A DNA stretch of 64,000 bases, from contig JADJAK010000001.1 in NCBI GenBank assembly GCA_016704275.1, positions 310,001-374,000 on the forward strand. Direction: 5' to 3'. The position numbers were made by a program, and so were the translations under genes. Position 1 is the stretch's first letter, and each line of letters begins with the position of its first letter. This document shows positions 8,225-17,314 of the stretch, in pieces. The notes beneath the pieces were generated by a model that ran no database searches, was not told the origin of the DNA, and was given only the letters and a program-made list of their open reading frames with translations. The DNA is from Gemmatimonadota bacterium (GTDB lineage: Bacteria; Gemmatimonadota; Gemmatimonadetes; Gemmatimonadales; GWC2-71-9).

Positions 8225-9175
8225 ATGCTCCTGCGGCTCGCCCTCGCCATCGGATACCTCCTTCCTGCGTTGCTGCCAGCGCAGGCATCGACGGTCCGTG
8301 GGCGCGTGATCGATGGCAGCCGCAGCGCACCGCTCGATGGTGCGGTCGTCGAGCTGCAGGATGCCGGTGGCAAGCGGATCGGCAGGGTGGTCACGTCACC
8401 CTCCGGGCTCTTTCTCCTCACCGCGCCCGCTGCCGGGCGGTACCAGGTCAGGGCGCTGGCGATCGGCTACGCCGGTGGCCTCGCGCGCGCCGTGGAGGTG
8501 CCAACTAGTGGCGTCTCGCTGGGCGACCTGACACTGATGCCCGCGGTGCGGCTGCTCCCTGACGTCCACCTGGTGGGAAATCGGAAGCTGTGCGGCGCCG
8601 AAGTCGGAAAGGATCCGTTCGTGGCGAAGTTGCTCGAGGCGGCGAAGACGTCGTTCGAGGTCGCCGACGCCACGATCGCCTCGGGCCGTCGCTTTACCGT
8701 TGAACTCGTCTCGGTGCGTCAGGTGACCACCGGTCGACGGGTCGCGACGCGCACGGACACGACGCGCGAGTCGCTCGCGCGGTGGCCGGTCGAATCGGTC
8801 GAGCCGGATTCGCTCCGCATTCGCGGATTCGTGCGACCGCTCGCGCCAATCGAGGCAAGGCAAGGCCTCACCTACCACGGCCCCGATGCCGAGGTGCTTT
8901 TCTCGCCCTGGTTCCTGGAGAGTCACTGCTTTCAGTCCCTTGTGTTGACATCGCCGCCCTATCTGAATGCGATCGACTTTTTGCGCTGTAGCAAATTTTC
9001 GCTCGTCTGGATGGGGTATGATGTCGCCGCAGTGCGCAAGATCAGGGGAGTGAGTATCGACGCGGAGGCGGCATCTGAAGAGGCGACAAACTCGCCGGGT
9101 GTCAGGGCCACAATCGGACGGTTGCGACTGAGCCCGACCCTGTCAAATCGCAACCGCGAACTCTTGGCCCGCTAA
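8225..9175 (+). CDS. Chimeric ORF: exported carboxypeptidase-regulatory-like protein fused to methyltransferase remnant
   Basis: Residues 1-22 are a Sec signal peptide. Residues ~23-100 form a carboxypeptidase-regulatory-like (beta-sandwich) domain, with GRVIDGSRSAPLDGA and a GLFLLTAPAAGRYQVRALAIGY segment. The protein then continues as the Gemmatimonadota-type exported family to about residue 239 (PDAEVLFSPWFLESHCFQ). From there the sequence abruptly becomes that of a DNA methyltransferase (TSPPYLNAIDFLR...). Its frame ends at a TAA at 9173, which itself lies inside the methyltransferase homology. The 3' part of the original gene is missing. The frame is open across the junction, so a chimeric protein could be made, but it is probably non-functional. 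Base composition also falls after the junction. Confidence 0.75.
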   Translation: MLLRLALAIGYLLPALLPAQASTVRGRVIDGSRSAPLDGAVVELQDAGGKRIGRVVTSPSGLFLLTAPAAGRYQVRALAIGYAGGLARAVEVPTSGVSLGDLTLMPAVRLLPDVHLVGNRKLCGAEVGKDPFVAKLLEAAKTSFEVADATIASGRRFTVELVSVRQVTTGRRVATRTDTTRESLARWPVESVEPDSLRIRGFVRPLAPIEARQGLTYHGPDAEVLFSPWFLESHCFQSLVLTSPPYLNAIDFLRCSKFSLVWMGYDVAAVRKIRGVSIDAEAASEEATNSPGVRATIGRLRLSPTLSNRNRELLAR

Positions 9176-9457
9176 GTATTGGACACGGGGAGAGCCTTGG
9201 CGCAGGTCTATCGGGTGTTGAGGCCAGGAGCCCGCGCTGTCTATGTCGTGGGCGACTCAGCGATCAGGGGAACGTTCATCCGCAACTCGTCTATCGTTGC
9301 GATGGTGGCTGAGCAGGGCGGACCTCCACTGGTATCGCGTCGTACACGGGCTCTCCCAGCCAATCGTCGATACCTCCCACCCCCCACAGACTCAGCCCGA
9401 CCAGCGGGGTTGGACGCCCGAATGCGTTGTGAAGTTGTGCTCGCCTTCAAGAAGTAA
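8935..9457 (+). pseudogene. DNA methyltransferase 3' remnant with in-frame stop
   Basis: The frame encodes motif IV of amino-methyltransferases (TSPPYLNAIDFLR), then CSKFSLVWMGYDVAAVRKIR, a linker, and LARnVLDTGRALAQVYRVLRPG, where n marks a TAA stop at 9173-9175. It continues in the same frame with ARAVYVVGDSAIRGTFIRNS, RRTRALPANRRYLPPP and EVVLAFKK. The continuity of homology across the stop shows a nonsense mutation, probably TAC/TAT to TAA. The N-terminal part of the methyltransferase is absent, replaced by the exported protein at 8225. A restriction-modification or orphan methyltransferase origin is likely. Confidence 0.8.
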
Positions 9458-10205
9458 CGACCGCTTGTCAATATTTCGAAACGCCGACAGCCCGAGTTGT
9501 GTCGGAGGTGTGGGGCGGTCCAGCACGCGGCTGTTGCCTGGGGCCAGCACGTCAGATTGCGGCCGTGAGTTCGGGGTCCATTGAGTCGTCTAACACAGAT
9601 CGGTCCGCTGGCAAGAGGACGGTCCCGCCACGCGTTCACGGTCAGGTATGGAGGCCTTCAGGCTCGCAGCCCAACCTCTTGGACTTGCGAAGATGGCGTC
9701 GCGTTGGCCTTTCGAGCATGGCCGACGCAGCTCCAAGGCTATTTAGGCTTCGATTTCTGAATCTGCGACACGTTTGGAAGGGGCCTTGAATTCCGAGTCT
9801 TGTCGCGTGTGGATGTCGATTGTGCCTACAATCGCGCCAAGAGGTTCCTGGGGGCTCGCCCGAAGCTGATGCCAAAGGATCCGATGCCCGTGCGATTGAT
9901 CCGGAGCGTGTGCAGCAATCTCCCAGGACTGAATTGGCTACTTGTGACAAGTTGCCCTCACAATTGCCCGTCAACCACAAGCAGTCTTCCGGTGTCGTCT
10001 CGGCGGATGCCATCGCCAATAGCCGAGGCGGCTTTGCGCTTGGCGACCATGCCGGGGAACCCCCGAGTGGACCGGCGCCCCCGCCCGCTCTCGCGGCGAC
10101 AAGGCATTTCGGCTTGCCTAGCTAATTCAATCGCTATGTCCGGCGGGAAAAGGCTGCTGTCGCTGATTGACCAGAGGATACCCCCGTATCCGATGCCAGC
10201 GGCAA
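9458..10205. other. Intergenic, no gene recognised
   Basis: About 750 bases of lower-GC DNA following the methyltransferase remnant. Short open frames exist in several phases, but none has a recognisable protein, signal peptide or convincing ribosome site. It is best read as decayed accessory DNA. Confidence 0.5.
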
Positions 10206-10742
10206 CTAGCGACTGCGATCGGCCTTTTCTGAATCCAATCTCGACTGGAGTCGGTGTGCTTGCTCAGGCGGGATGGGCTCGTTCAAGACCACTTGACCAG
10301 TCCGTAGGTCAACGACCTGTATTGCGCTCCGCTGAGCGTTAACTCGTACCTGAGAGTGCTCGCGAACCACCTTGAAGAGCGCACCGTCCGAGCCATCTTC
10401 GAGTGAGAGGGCCGCGGCTTCGACGTCAAGCTCAAGTGTTTCGTTATAGTATTGATGTGAGGCAGAATTGAGCCAATCCCAGCAGGTGTACGTGACGCAG
10501 GTATTCAAATGAGCAAAGCCCTTTAGGTCGCCGCCTGGCTGCGGTTGGATCTGGTCCCTGTGTTCGTCCTGGTAGCACCCCATGTCGCCGGTTTGCCCAG
10601 TGTAACAATGGAAACAACTGGCCTCAGTCCCGCCGCTTTCCGCGCCTTGGGTCTTCTGCGCTTGCACTGCTGTGCCCGGGACGACAATGACAAGTAGCAC
10701 CAGGGCCAATCCCTTCCATAGGAATGCATTTGCTGTCGACAC
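10206..10742 (-). CDS. Exported Cys/Trp-containing protein, propeller partner
   Basis: A 178-residue protein with a GTG start preceded by GAGGAGGT. The signal peptide ends near residue 28 (GTAVQA). The mature N-terminus carries AESGG, then a cluster with cysteines at 43, 46, 56, 82 and 87 (SCFHCYTG, MGCYQ, TCVTYTCWDW) and tryptophans at 88 and 90. The C-terminal 80 residues are Cys-free and charged. No family is recognised with certainty. It is the last gene of a minus-strand operon, 14 bases after a propeller gene, and shares the AESGG-then-Cys arrangement with the 81-residue peptide at 19675. The odd number of cysteines means at least one is unpaired or used otherwise. Confidence 0.7.
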   Translation of the reverse strand: MSTANAFLWKGLALVLLVIVVPGTAVQAQKTQGAESGGTEASCFHCYTGQTGDMGCYQDEHRDQIQPQPGGDLKGFAHLNTCVTYTCWDWLNSASHQYYNETLELDVEAAALSLEDGSDGALFKVVREHSQVRVNAQRSAIQVVDLRTGQVVLNEPIPPEQAHRLQSRLDSEKADRSR

Positions 10743-10756
10743 AGTACCTCCTCTAA

Positions 10757-11878
10757 CTAGCGTTTGAGTGTGAGTTGCCAGATATCGACTACGGGGGTTC
10801 CATCCGAGGACTCTCGATAGCTCGCGAGATATCCATTTCGCAAGACCCAGAGCGTTGCAAACCGAACGCGGGTGGAGGTGATTACGGTTGCGGTAGCAGG
10901 GTCAATGACCTCAATCGCGGTTTGAAGGACCTCGTTTAGCGGAGTATCAAACGGTTGTCCGGGGCGCCCGTTCAAAGGCGTCGGCTTCCACTGCGGACTC
11001 TGGAGCGTGGCAACGACCCACACAAGCCCGTTAGCATCTTGCCAGATTCCCTTTATTTCTGGTGTGGGGGGTTGATCTAGTCGTCCGCCCTGCGGGAAGG
11101 CGTTCCTTGCCAGTGTCGGGAACCAATCGGCCCGTCGGATGAGATCAAGGCTCACCCTGCGTTGCGAGTCGTATAGCTGGAGCCGGTACTCGTAGAGTTT
11201 GGCACTCCAGAAGGAATTGTTCGGAGCAGCACCTAGACGCCGAATCGATTCGAATGGGCGATCCGCTCGATAGGAGCCGTCGCCCCCAAACTGGCGGAGC
11301 AGCTTGCCTGCCTGGTCGACCTCCTGAAAAAGGTATCCGACATCCGATTCGTGCGTGAGTGAACGGTTCGTGATAAAATGCCCATTCGGGAGCGCTACAG
11401 CCCCCCCGAGCGCACCTCCCACACCATAGAGCGGCACGCTCCGAATGAAGTGCCCGTCGGACTGTAGGATCGAGCGCCGATTGAGGGCTTGGTCCAGTAC
11501 ATGCATAAGGCTGTCTGGCCCGGGGACAATATTGCCAACCTGTTCGTACTCCCCCGGGCCGCCGCCGCTGCGCCCCACATCGCGCAAGAACCGTCCTCTG
11601 CTGTTGAAGACGGTAGGGGTCGCCTTTCCTTGCTCAAGCACCCAAACGGTGCCATCCATCGCACGGGTCACCCCAAATGGGCGAAGCGACAACTCGTAAC
11701 CCCCGGCCTCTCCAATTGATGCCGTCTTAGTAGCCTGGATCGCGCAGGTGCGGCACTCGGCCACTTGGAGCAGTTGGGGTGACTGCGACTGTCCACTCAT
11801 CGCCGAGCCAACGAGGAAAAGACAAGCGAGGTAACCGGAGCGCATCGCAAGGCTCTGCCGTAGGTCGCGGTGAGGCAT
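10757..11878 (-). CDS. Exported six-bladed beta-propeller protein (paralogue 2)
   Basis: The chosen ATG (MPHRDLRQSLAMRSGY) has AAGGAG nine bases upstream and gives 373 residues; a nine-residue-longer start is possible. The signal peptide is followed by a mature N-terminus with CRTCAI (two cysteines). The repeats include FNSRGRFLRDVGRSGGGPGEY, the same turn as in the other propellers. It lies between the di-haem peroxidase gene and the Cys/Trp protein gene on one probable transcript, suggesting the three act together in the envelope. Confidence 0.75.
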   Translation of the reverse strand: MPHRDLRQSLAMRSGYLACLFLVGSAMSGQSQSPQLLQVAECRTCAIQATKTASIGEAGGYELSLRPFGVTRAMDGTVWVLEQGKATPTVFNSRGRFLRDVGRSGGGPGEYEQVGNIVPGPDSLMHVLDQALNRRSILQSDGHFIRSVPLYGVGGALGGAVALPNGHFITNRSLTHESDVGYLFQEVDQAGKLLRQFGGDGSYRADRPFESIRRLGAAPNNSFWSAKLYEYRLQLYDSQRRVSLDLIRRADWFPTLARNAFPQGGRLDQPPTPEIKGIWQDANGLVWVVATLQSPQWKPTPLNGRPGQPFDTPLNEVLQTAIEVIDPATATVITSTRVRFATLWVLRNGYLASYRESSDGTPVVDIWQLTLKR

Positions 11879-11934
11879 GTGTCGAATCTCCTTGGGAGTA
11901 AGCATGAGCGCACGGAGGTCATGCCCTTGGGTGA

Positions 11935-12981
11935 CTAGTGCTGTTTCGCCGGGCGGGCAGTCGGCAACAGCTGCTCACTCGAGAGAGTGTGCAAGAAGGC
12001 AACCAGGTCGCGCTGTTCCTCGGCTGACATTGTTCGCTGAACAATCGTGGCGTCCAGCATGGGATTGGCAGTGCCGCCACGAACGTAGAAGGCGACCACC
12101 TCTTCGAGTGAGGCTAGGCTGCCGTCATGCATATACGGCGCAGTCAAGCCAACATTTCTCAGGCTAGGCGTCTTGAAGGCCCCCCAATCGCGTCGCTGCC
12201 TCGAAACAGCATACCGCCCCTTGTCGGACATCCATCCGGACTGGAAGCCGATGCCCAGGTTGTGGAAGCCCTGATCTGAGAACAATGCGATCGGTGTGCC
12301 GTCCGACATGTATGCAAGTACATGGTGGCAGCCCGCGCAGTTGGCCCGTGTTCTGAAGAGTGCCCATCCCCGGAGCTCTGCCGCTGAGAGGGCAGCGGTG
12401 TCGCCGCCGAAGTAGAACCGATCAAAGCGTGAATCGTTGAATACCAGCGTGCGCTGATAGGCCGCAAGCGCCCTCCTCAAAGTTCCGGTGGTGGGGGTGT
12501 GGCCGTAGGCGAGTACGAAGGCTGCCCGGTATGTCGGCTCGCTGACAAGTGCCTTCAGTGCCGATCCGATTGAATGGCCCATGTCGCCGCCAGCTGAGAA
12601 TACGCCGTCCAGTTGCTCCTCCAAGGAGCCCGCGCGGCCGTCCCAATCCATCGATCTTTGAAAGGTCACGCCAACCAGACTGGGCGCATTCCTTCGACGC
12701 GCGTAGTTGCCTAGGCCTTCACTTATGGCCCGGCCCTCAGTAAACGCGCGCCGCGGCGAATGACACGTCGCACAGCTCACCCTTCGGTTTCGTGACAAAC
12801 GGGTCTCAGAGAATAGGCGGCGCCCTAGTTCAATCTGTGCGGTGGTGCTTCTGGTCGTGTCCCAACTGGACCGCGCAGGGGTGTCCGGCTTCTGCAAATG
12901 TTGGCGCCCGTTGCCGAAGTGCAGCACATACAGAACTCCAAGAGTCTGGACGAGACACCACTTAATCGATGGCCACCTCAC
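11935..12981 (-). CDS. Di-haem cytochrome c peroxidase, MauG/CcpA family
   Basis: A 348-residue protein with an N-terminal hydrophobic export segment (about residues 8-22) and two c-type haem motifs, CATCH at 70-74 and CAGCH at 215-219. It also has the family elements ELGRRLFSE, NAPSLVGV, FKTPSLRNV and PYMHDGSLASLEEVVAFY. The family reduces hydrogen peroxide in the periplasm; the MauG branch instead oxidises tryptophans of a partner protein. The sequence alone does not separate the two roles. Its start overlaps the stop of the upstream gene by four bases. Confidence 0.88.
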   Translation of the reverse strand: MRWPSIKWCLVQTLGVLYVLHFGNGRQHLQKPDTPARSSWDTTRSTTAQIELGRRLFSETRLSRNRRVSCATCHSPRRAFTEGRAISEGLGNYARRRNAPSLVGVTFQRSMDWDGRAGSLEEQLDGVFSAGGDMGHSIGSALKALVSEPTYRAAFVLAYGHTPTTGTLRRALAAYQRTLVFNDSRFDRFYFGGDTAALSAAELRGWALFRTRANCAGCHHVLAYMSDGTPIALFSDQGFHNLGIGFQSGWMSDKGRYAVSRQRRDWGAFKTPSLRNVGLTAPYMHDGSLASLEEVVAFYVRGGTANPMLDATIVQRTMSAEEQRDLVAFLHTLSSEQLLPTARPAKQH

Positions 12982-14321
12982 TTTGCAAACCTCAGGCGCA
13001 GAAGCAGTCCATCTGGTGCGTCACTGGAGAAAACCGGTGGAAGCAGTTCAGTCCATGCTTGGCGATCCTTCACCCCAGCTGGTAGTCGGGAGAGCAGCCG
13101 CCCAGCCTCTGACGAAACGTGCCACGGCTCGCCACGGCCGCCTCGTTCTTGGCGGTCAAGCTCTAGGAACGACCAGATGAGGTAATCGCCATGTGGGCCC
13201 CGCGGGCTGCCGACGGCGAGCAAACGGGCAGCTTGGCGTGGGGTGGTATAAGCGCTAGTGGTGAGTGGTGGGGCGGTGGCGATGTTGCCTGCGAGGTCCT
13301 TAACCACCAGCCTGATAGATGTGCCGTCTTCATGCGCTGAAGTTGACAGGAGTAGCTCCACCAGTGTTGGCCTTCCAAGCATAAGTGAACGGCAGTGAGC
13401 CCTCCCCTCATGCACCACGTCACTGGCGGGGCGGACAAGAAATCCTCGCACAGACGCGCAATTGACGCTTGATGCCTCATCATCAACTGCCAGTTCGACT
13501 GCAACCTTACCGTCGGGAATCAGTAGGACACGGATCTCCGTTACAACAGGCGGGATGGTATCGAATATCGGATACCACTCACTCTGGTCTAGGACGGCAC
13601 CAGTGTGCGCGTCGACAATGGAGATCAACAGCGCCCAAGATTCTCCTCGCGCGACGCGGCGTGGCAGCATTACTGTAACGCCCCCGCCAACGACTTCCCC
13701 CGGGCGCCAGATGAATGGTTGAGTGGTGTTGGGAAGCCCAGTAGCGGACCACCCGAAAGGAAGTGTGCTGCCGCTTATATGCCATCGAACTAGTAGAGGT
13801 CGAGTCGCTCGATTCTCAAAAGCATAGGGCAGCGTTGACGGTCCGCCAGGGTGAACCGCTGAGCCTCCAAGGGAATAGGTGCTCGATGTGTTGTTTGTTA
13901 GGTCGCTGTCGCGTGCGGTTGTAACCACTCGGCCCCGCAGCGTATATCCCCGACCAAGTGACGTAAGACTGTCGACCACTTGCTCCATTCGAGCGGAATA
14001 GGGCACGGTGAACTCCTCGCCCTCCGATCCTCCGTGTTCCGCCGCGGGGACAGATCGCGGACCACTCAGTCTCACCGACACGAGCGGTTGATGCGAGTCC
14101 GTCCCGAGCACATCCAAGATCACGGTTAACGGACCCGCTCGTCCGCCAACGTTCTGAACCAGGACTCGTTCTAGGTCAATGGCGGCTCGGCCATTTGGCA
14201 ACCGGCCGATCCTCAAGTCGGCCAGCGCCGCACTGCTCATTGGCGTGCCATGACCTGTCCTGGCCCAACTCGAATTATTAAATGCAGTCCAGAGCGCCAA
14301 CAGGAAAAGGGCGGGATACAT
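12978..14321 (-). CDS. Exported beta-rich protein of unknown function
   Basis: A 447-residue protein with an AGGAGGAG ribosome site before its ATG and a signal peptide of about 20 residues. The body alternates short beta-strand-like segments, with SDLTNNTSSTYSLGG resembling CARDB/Ig-like repeat ends near residue 150. It contains two cysteines spaced about 25 residues apart in the second half (VNCASVRG, AHCRSL). No catalytic motif is visible. It is the first gene of the operon with the di-haem peroxidase, so it may scaffold or anchor that system (inference). Confidence 0.65.
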   Translation of the reverse strand: MYPALFLLALWTAFNNSSWARTGHGTPMSSAALADLRIGRLPNGRAAIDLERVLVQNVGGRAGPLTVILDVLGTDSHQPLVSVRLSGPRSVPAAEHGGSEGEEFTVPYSARMEQVVDSLTSLGRGYTLRGRVVTTARDSDLTNNTSSTYSLGGSAVHPGGPSTLPYAFENRATRPLLVRWHISGSTLPFGWSATGLPNTTQPFIWRPGEVVGGGVTVMLPRRVARGESWALLISIVDAHTGAVLDQSEWYPIFDTIPPVVTEIRVLLIPDGKVAVELAVDDEASSVNCASVRGFLVRPASDVVHEGRAHCRSLMLGRPTLVELLLSTSAHEDGTSIRLVVKDLAGNIATAPPLTTSAYTTPRQAARLLAVGSPRGPHGDYLIWSFLELDRQERGGRGEPWHVSSEAGRLLSRLPAGVKDRQAWTELLPPVFSSDAPDGLLLRLRFAK

Positions 14322-15613
14322 CTGGCTCCTCCTAGACGCGATCCAGCCGGGTCACAGTTCAGTGGGGTGGAGGATGCCTGGTTGAGTTGACGCCCAAGAA
14401 ATCGTTTGGGGGTCATGCCGCCGCCGGGCCCGCATCACACTGGAGGGAGTGCCCACGATCGTTTGCGGGCCTCCACGCGAAGGCGGAGGATGTTGGACTC
14501 GCAAAACGGGTATGGCTGAGGGCGATCCGGTCAGTTGGAATGGTAGAAGAGGCTGGCTCGATCGTTCGCACGGAACCGTGCGCAATCACGATGCCGATCC
14601 GCTTTCTCTAAATTGTGGACACCTTCGAATTTGTCAACTAGGAAGAATCCTATTTGTGAATGACGAAAGTCCGGGACGCGACATCTCTCCGGCGCTGTGG
14701 GCCACCTGGAAGTGGGGGATCCCTGCCTGCGCCGGCAGGGGGGACCGGTCAAGGGGGCGGGGCTCGCCGGTTGGCCAATTCGCCTCGAAGGTCGTTGTGC
14801 GAACCTTTGCCTCCGCCGCTACCTCCACCCAACCGTGCGGAGCCTAGGGCAACCCTCCGGGGCCGGACCGACTAGCGTTATATACAGCTTCGTCCTGGAA
14901 TGGAGGGGCGTTTGGGTCGCATGGCACCTCGCGTCGGCTGTGCACCTCCATTCCTTTACCGCCCCGAAAAGCGATTCGAGCGTAGCATGGAGGGGGACTG
15001 GGTTGCAGCGGTGTGGACACCGTCTGGAGCTCCACACCAAGACGCGCCGGCGATGCCCCTCCCGCAGAGGTCTCACGGGTGTGTCCCCCGAGCGACCGAT
15101 GTTGCTGAGAGCCCAATTGTATGGTCTGCCCTAGCAGATCGGCTAGAGGAGTTGCGTAGACGGTTGCCGATGCATCGGGCTGAACGGATAGAGGTGACGC
15201 AACGTGTCTGGCGACGCGGCCCCCGATGCACTCTCATGCTGCCTCGCCCCTGCTCCTGCCTCGCTTGGAAGTGCGGAAATGTCTGGCGGGGACCACACAA
15301 TCCCCTCAGTGTCGCTTCGTGCTCAACCTGCAACCCTCCAGCTCGGAAAATCGGGTGTCTATCGTCCCAATCCCCATTTCAAGTGCGCCAGTCCGGGAAG
15401 TACCGAAAGCTTGCTCCCCCTGAGCGGGGAGCCCGCTTGGTGCTCACTCGCAGGCAATCGCTGCTGGGTCAACTCCGATCGATCCATGGTGCAATGTGCG
15501 ACGTCGCATCTCCGCCCCGACTGGCCGCCACCCTCCCACTTCTGATAGCTCCCGGTACAATCCGCTCCGAGACATGCTGCATCCGAGGGTCTTCTGCTGC
15601 CGAGGGAGTGCAA
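14322..15613. other. Intergenic, no gene recognised
   Basis: Almost 1.3 kb between the divergent operon at 14321 and the propeller gene at 15614. Several open frames cross it, including an in-frame 5' extension of the propeller gene. They are rich in Arg/Cys/Pro, have no recognisable domain and no good ribosome site. The moderate GC fits accessory DNA. The stretch must contain the promoters of the two flanking transcription units. Confidence 0.5.
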
Positions 15614-16801
15614 GTGAATAGTCATCGGATGACCCAGGTCGTGCTGCTCGCCGCGCTAGCGCTCCCCGTCCGGGCGCGAGCCTTAATCGAGGCGTCGGCA
15701 GACACCACAACCCTCCGCGCGCGCCCGGGAGGCACCTGGCGCACCCCGCGCACGGCAGCTGAACTGCTGGTGGTCGAGGGGACAGCCCCTGGTCGCGAGT
15801 TCGGTGAGCTGATGGATGTACTGGCGCTCTCGGACGGGCGGGTCGCCGTCTTCGATGGTCGTGGGGTGAGCGGGCCTGAACTGCTGCTGCTCAACGCCGA
15901 GGGTGAGCGGATGCGCCAGCTCGGCCGTGTTGGGACGGGGCCCGGAGATTACGGCCCGTCCGTCACGCCAGGCTCGATCGCCGAGGGGCCAGACGGGGAG
16001 ATCTGGGTGTGGGACCGTCGGAGCCAGCGCATTGTGCGCTGGGCGCGTGACGGGGGGGTCCTGCCAGCCGTGGCGTTGACGGTCTCGATCGAACCGAGCA
16101 ATGACGCACCACTGCTTGCCGGTCCGTCGCAGTCGATCTTCGCGCCTGCCGCGGGTGGAGATGGCTCGTCGCAGTGGCAGGGCTACCTGCGCATCGCGCT
16201 GTCGGGGCAGCTGCTCGATTCGCTCGTGACGCCGATCATCAGCGGGAATCCTCAACTGCCATCGCCGTTCTGGCCGCAGTGGCTGATGCATCCGATGCGG
16301 GATGGTCGCGCGAGCCTCGCGCGGAGCGATGGGGCCGCGTTGCTGCTCTCCGATAGACGAACCGGACGCGTGGTTCGGATCGAGGTGCCGGTCCGCGGGA
16401 CGCCGTTCCTGCCGCGCGAGCGAGCGGAGTGGCAGGCGCTGTTCGAGTTCGAGGCGACGAAGATGAGTCTGCCCGTGCCACGCCTTCCGGCGGCGAAGCC
16501 GATCTTCGCGCGCATCCAGGTCGACGCCAGCGGGGCGCTGCTCTGGCTCCAGCGACCGGTGCAGGGTCGGCCCGCGCCACCGGAGCAGCGACTCTCGCTC
16601 GGCGACGGCGCGCCGGTGCTCTCGTATGCTGAACCGTTGGCGTTCAGCGGGGTCGGCGTCGATGGCACCTACCTCGGCGAGCTCGCCTTCGAGCGCCTCG
16701 CCATCGGCCGCATCTCGTTCGCCGGCGACGCCGCGTGGGGAATTGCGCGCGGGAAAAGTGGCGCGAGCGTGCTGGTGAAGTGGGGATTGCCGGGGCAGTG
16801 A
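15614..16801 (+). CDS. Exported six-bladed beta-propeller protein (paralogue 3)
   Basis: The GTG at 15614, preceded by GGGAG, starts a 395-residue protein with signal peptide MNSHRMTQVVLLAALALPVRARA. The frame remains open 700 bases further upstream, but that part is not protein-like. Propeller repeats carry LLNAEGERMRQLGRVGTGPGDY, the conserved turn of this paralogue family, and IWVWDRRSQRIVRW. Sequence quality and GC return to the chromosomal norm from here on. It overlaps the downstream acetyltransferase gene by four bases. Confidence 0.75.
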   Translation: MNSHRMTQVVLLAALALPVRARALIEASADTTTLRARPGGTWRTPRTAAELLVVEGTAPGREFGELMDVLALSDGRVAVFDGRGVSGPELLLLNAEGERMRQLGRVGTGPGDYGPSVTPGSIAEGPDGEIWVWDRRSQRIVRWARDGGVLPAVALTVSIEPSNDAPLLAGPSQSIFAPAAGGDGSSQWQGYLRIALSGQLLDSLVTPIISGNPQLPSPFWPQWLMHPMRDGRASLARSDGAALLLSDRRTGRVVRIEVPVRGTPFLPRERAEWQALFEFEATKMSLPVPRLPAAKPIFARIQVDASGALLWLQRPVQGRPAPPEQRLSLGDGAPVLSYAEPLAFSGVGVDGTYLGELAFERLAIGRISFAGDAAWGIARGKSGASVLVKWGLPGQ

Positions 16802-17313
16802 CAGCAACGCATGTGATCAGCGAGGCCGGCCTGCCCGCGAAAAGTCGTCCCGCCACCGCCACGGACCTGCCTAGGATCGCTGTGATCTACAACGAGGGGA
16901 TTGCTGAACGCTCGGCAACCTTCGAGACCACGCCGCGTGGCGTCGACGATATCGCTGATTGGCTCGATGGCCCGTTCCCCTGCATGGTGGCCGAGCAGGG
17001 AGGCTCAATTGTCGGATGGATCCACGCCTCGCGCTATCGGGCTCGCGAGTGTTACGCCGGCATCGGCGACTTTTCGATCTGTCTGACACGGCGGGCCAGA
17101 GGGCAGGGAATCGGCGATGCATTGATGGGAGCGTTTCTCCCGGCGTGCGCCGAAGCGGGCTCTTGGAAGCTTGTCGCGCGCATCTTTCCCGAGAATGCTG
17201 CCTCGCGAGCCCTTTGTGTCAGACACGGATTCCGTGAGGTAGGCACCTACGAACGTCACGGACAGCTCGATGGCCTGTGGCGTGATGTGGTGATCGTGGA
17301 GTGGCTGGTCTAA
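16798..17313 (+). CDS. GNAT acetyltransferase, phosphinothricin-acetyltransferase type
   Basis: A 171-residue N-acetyltransferase. It shows the family pattern IAVIYNEGIAERSATFET near the N-terminus, VGWIHASRYRAR, and the acetyl-CoA loop RRARGQGIGDALMGA (Q/RxxGxG/A). IFPENAASRALCVRHGFREVG completes the fold. Relatives acetylate phosphinothricin, methionine sulfoximine or related amino acids, and the true substrate here is unknown. The start is the GTG overlapping the preceding stop (GTGA). Confidence 0.85.
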   Translation: MTATHVISEAGLPAKSRPATATDLPRIAVIYNEGIAERSATFETTPRGVDDIADWLDGPFPCMVAEQGGSIVGWIHASRYRARECYAGIGDFSICLTRRARGQGIGDALMGAFLPACAEAGSWKLVARIFPENAASRALCVRHGFREVGTYERHGQLDGLWRDVVIVEWLV

Positions 17314-17314
17314 G

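Noticed and set aside
9642..10019. 125-codon minus-strand frame in the gene-poor stretch
   Set aside because: No signal peptide, domain or ribosome site, and Arg/Cys-rich composition as in chance frames.
14900..15613. 5' extension of the propeller gene at 15614
   Set aside because: In-frame but Arg/Cys/Pro-rich without homology; the GTG at 15614 has a ribosome site and is followed by a clear signal peptide.
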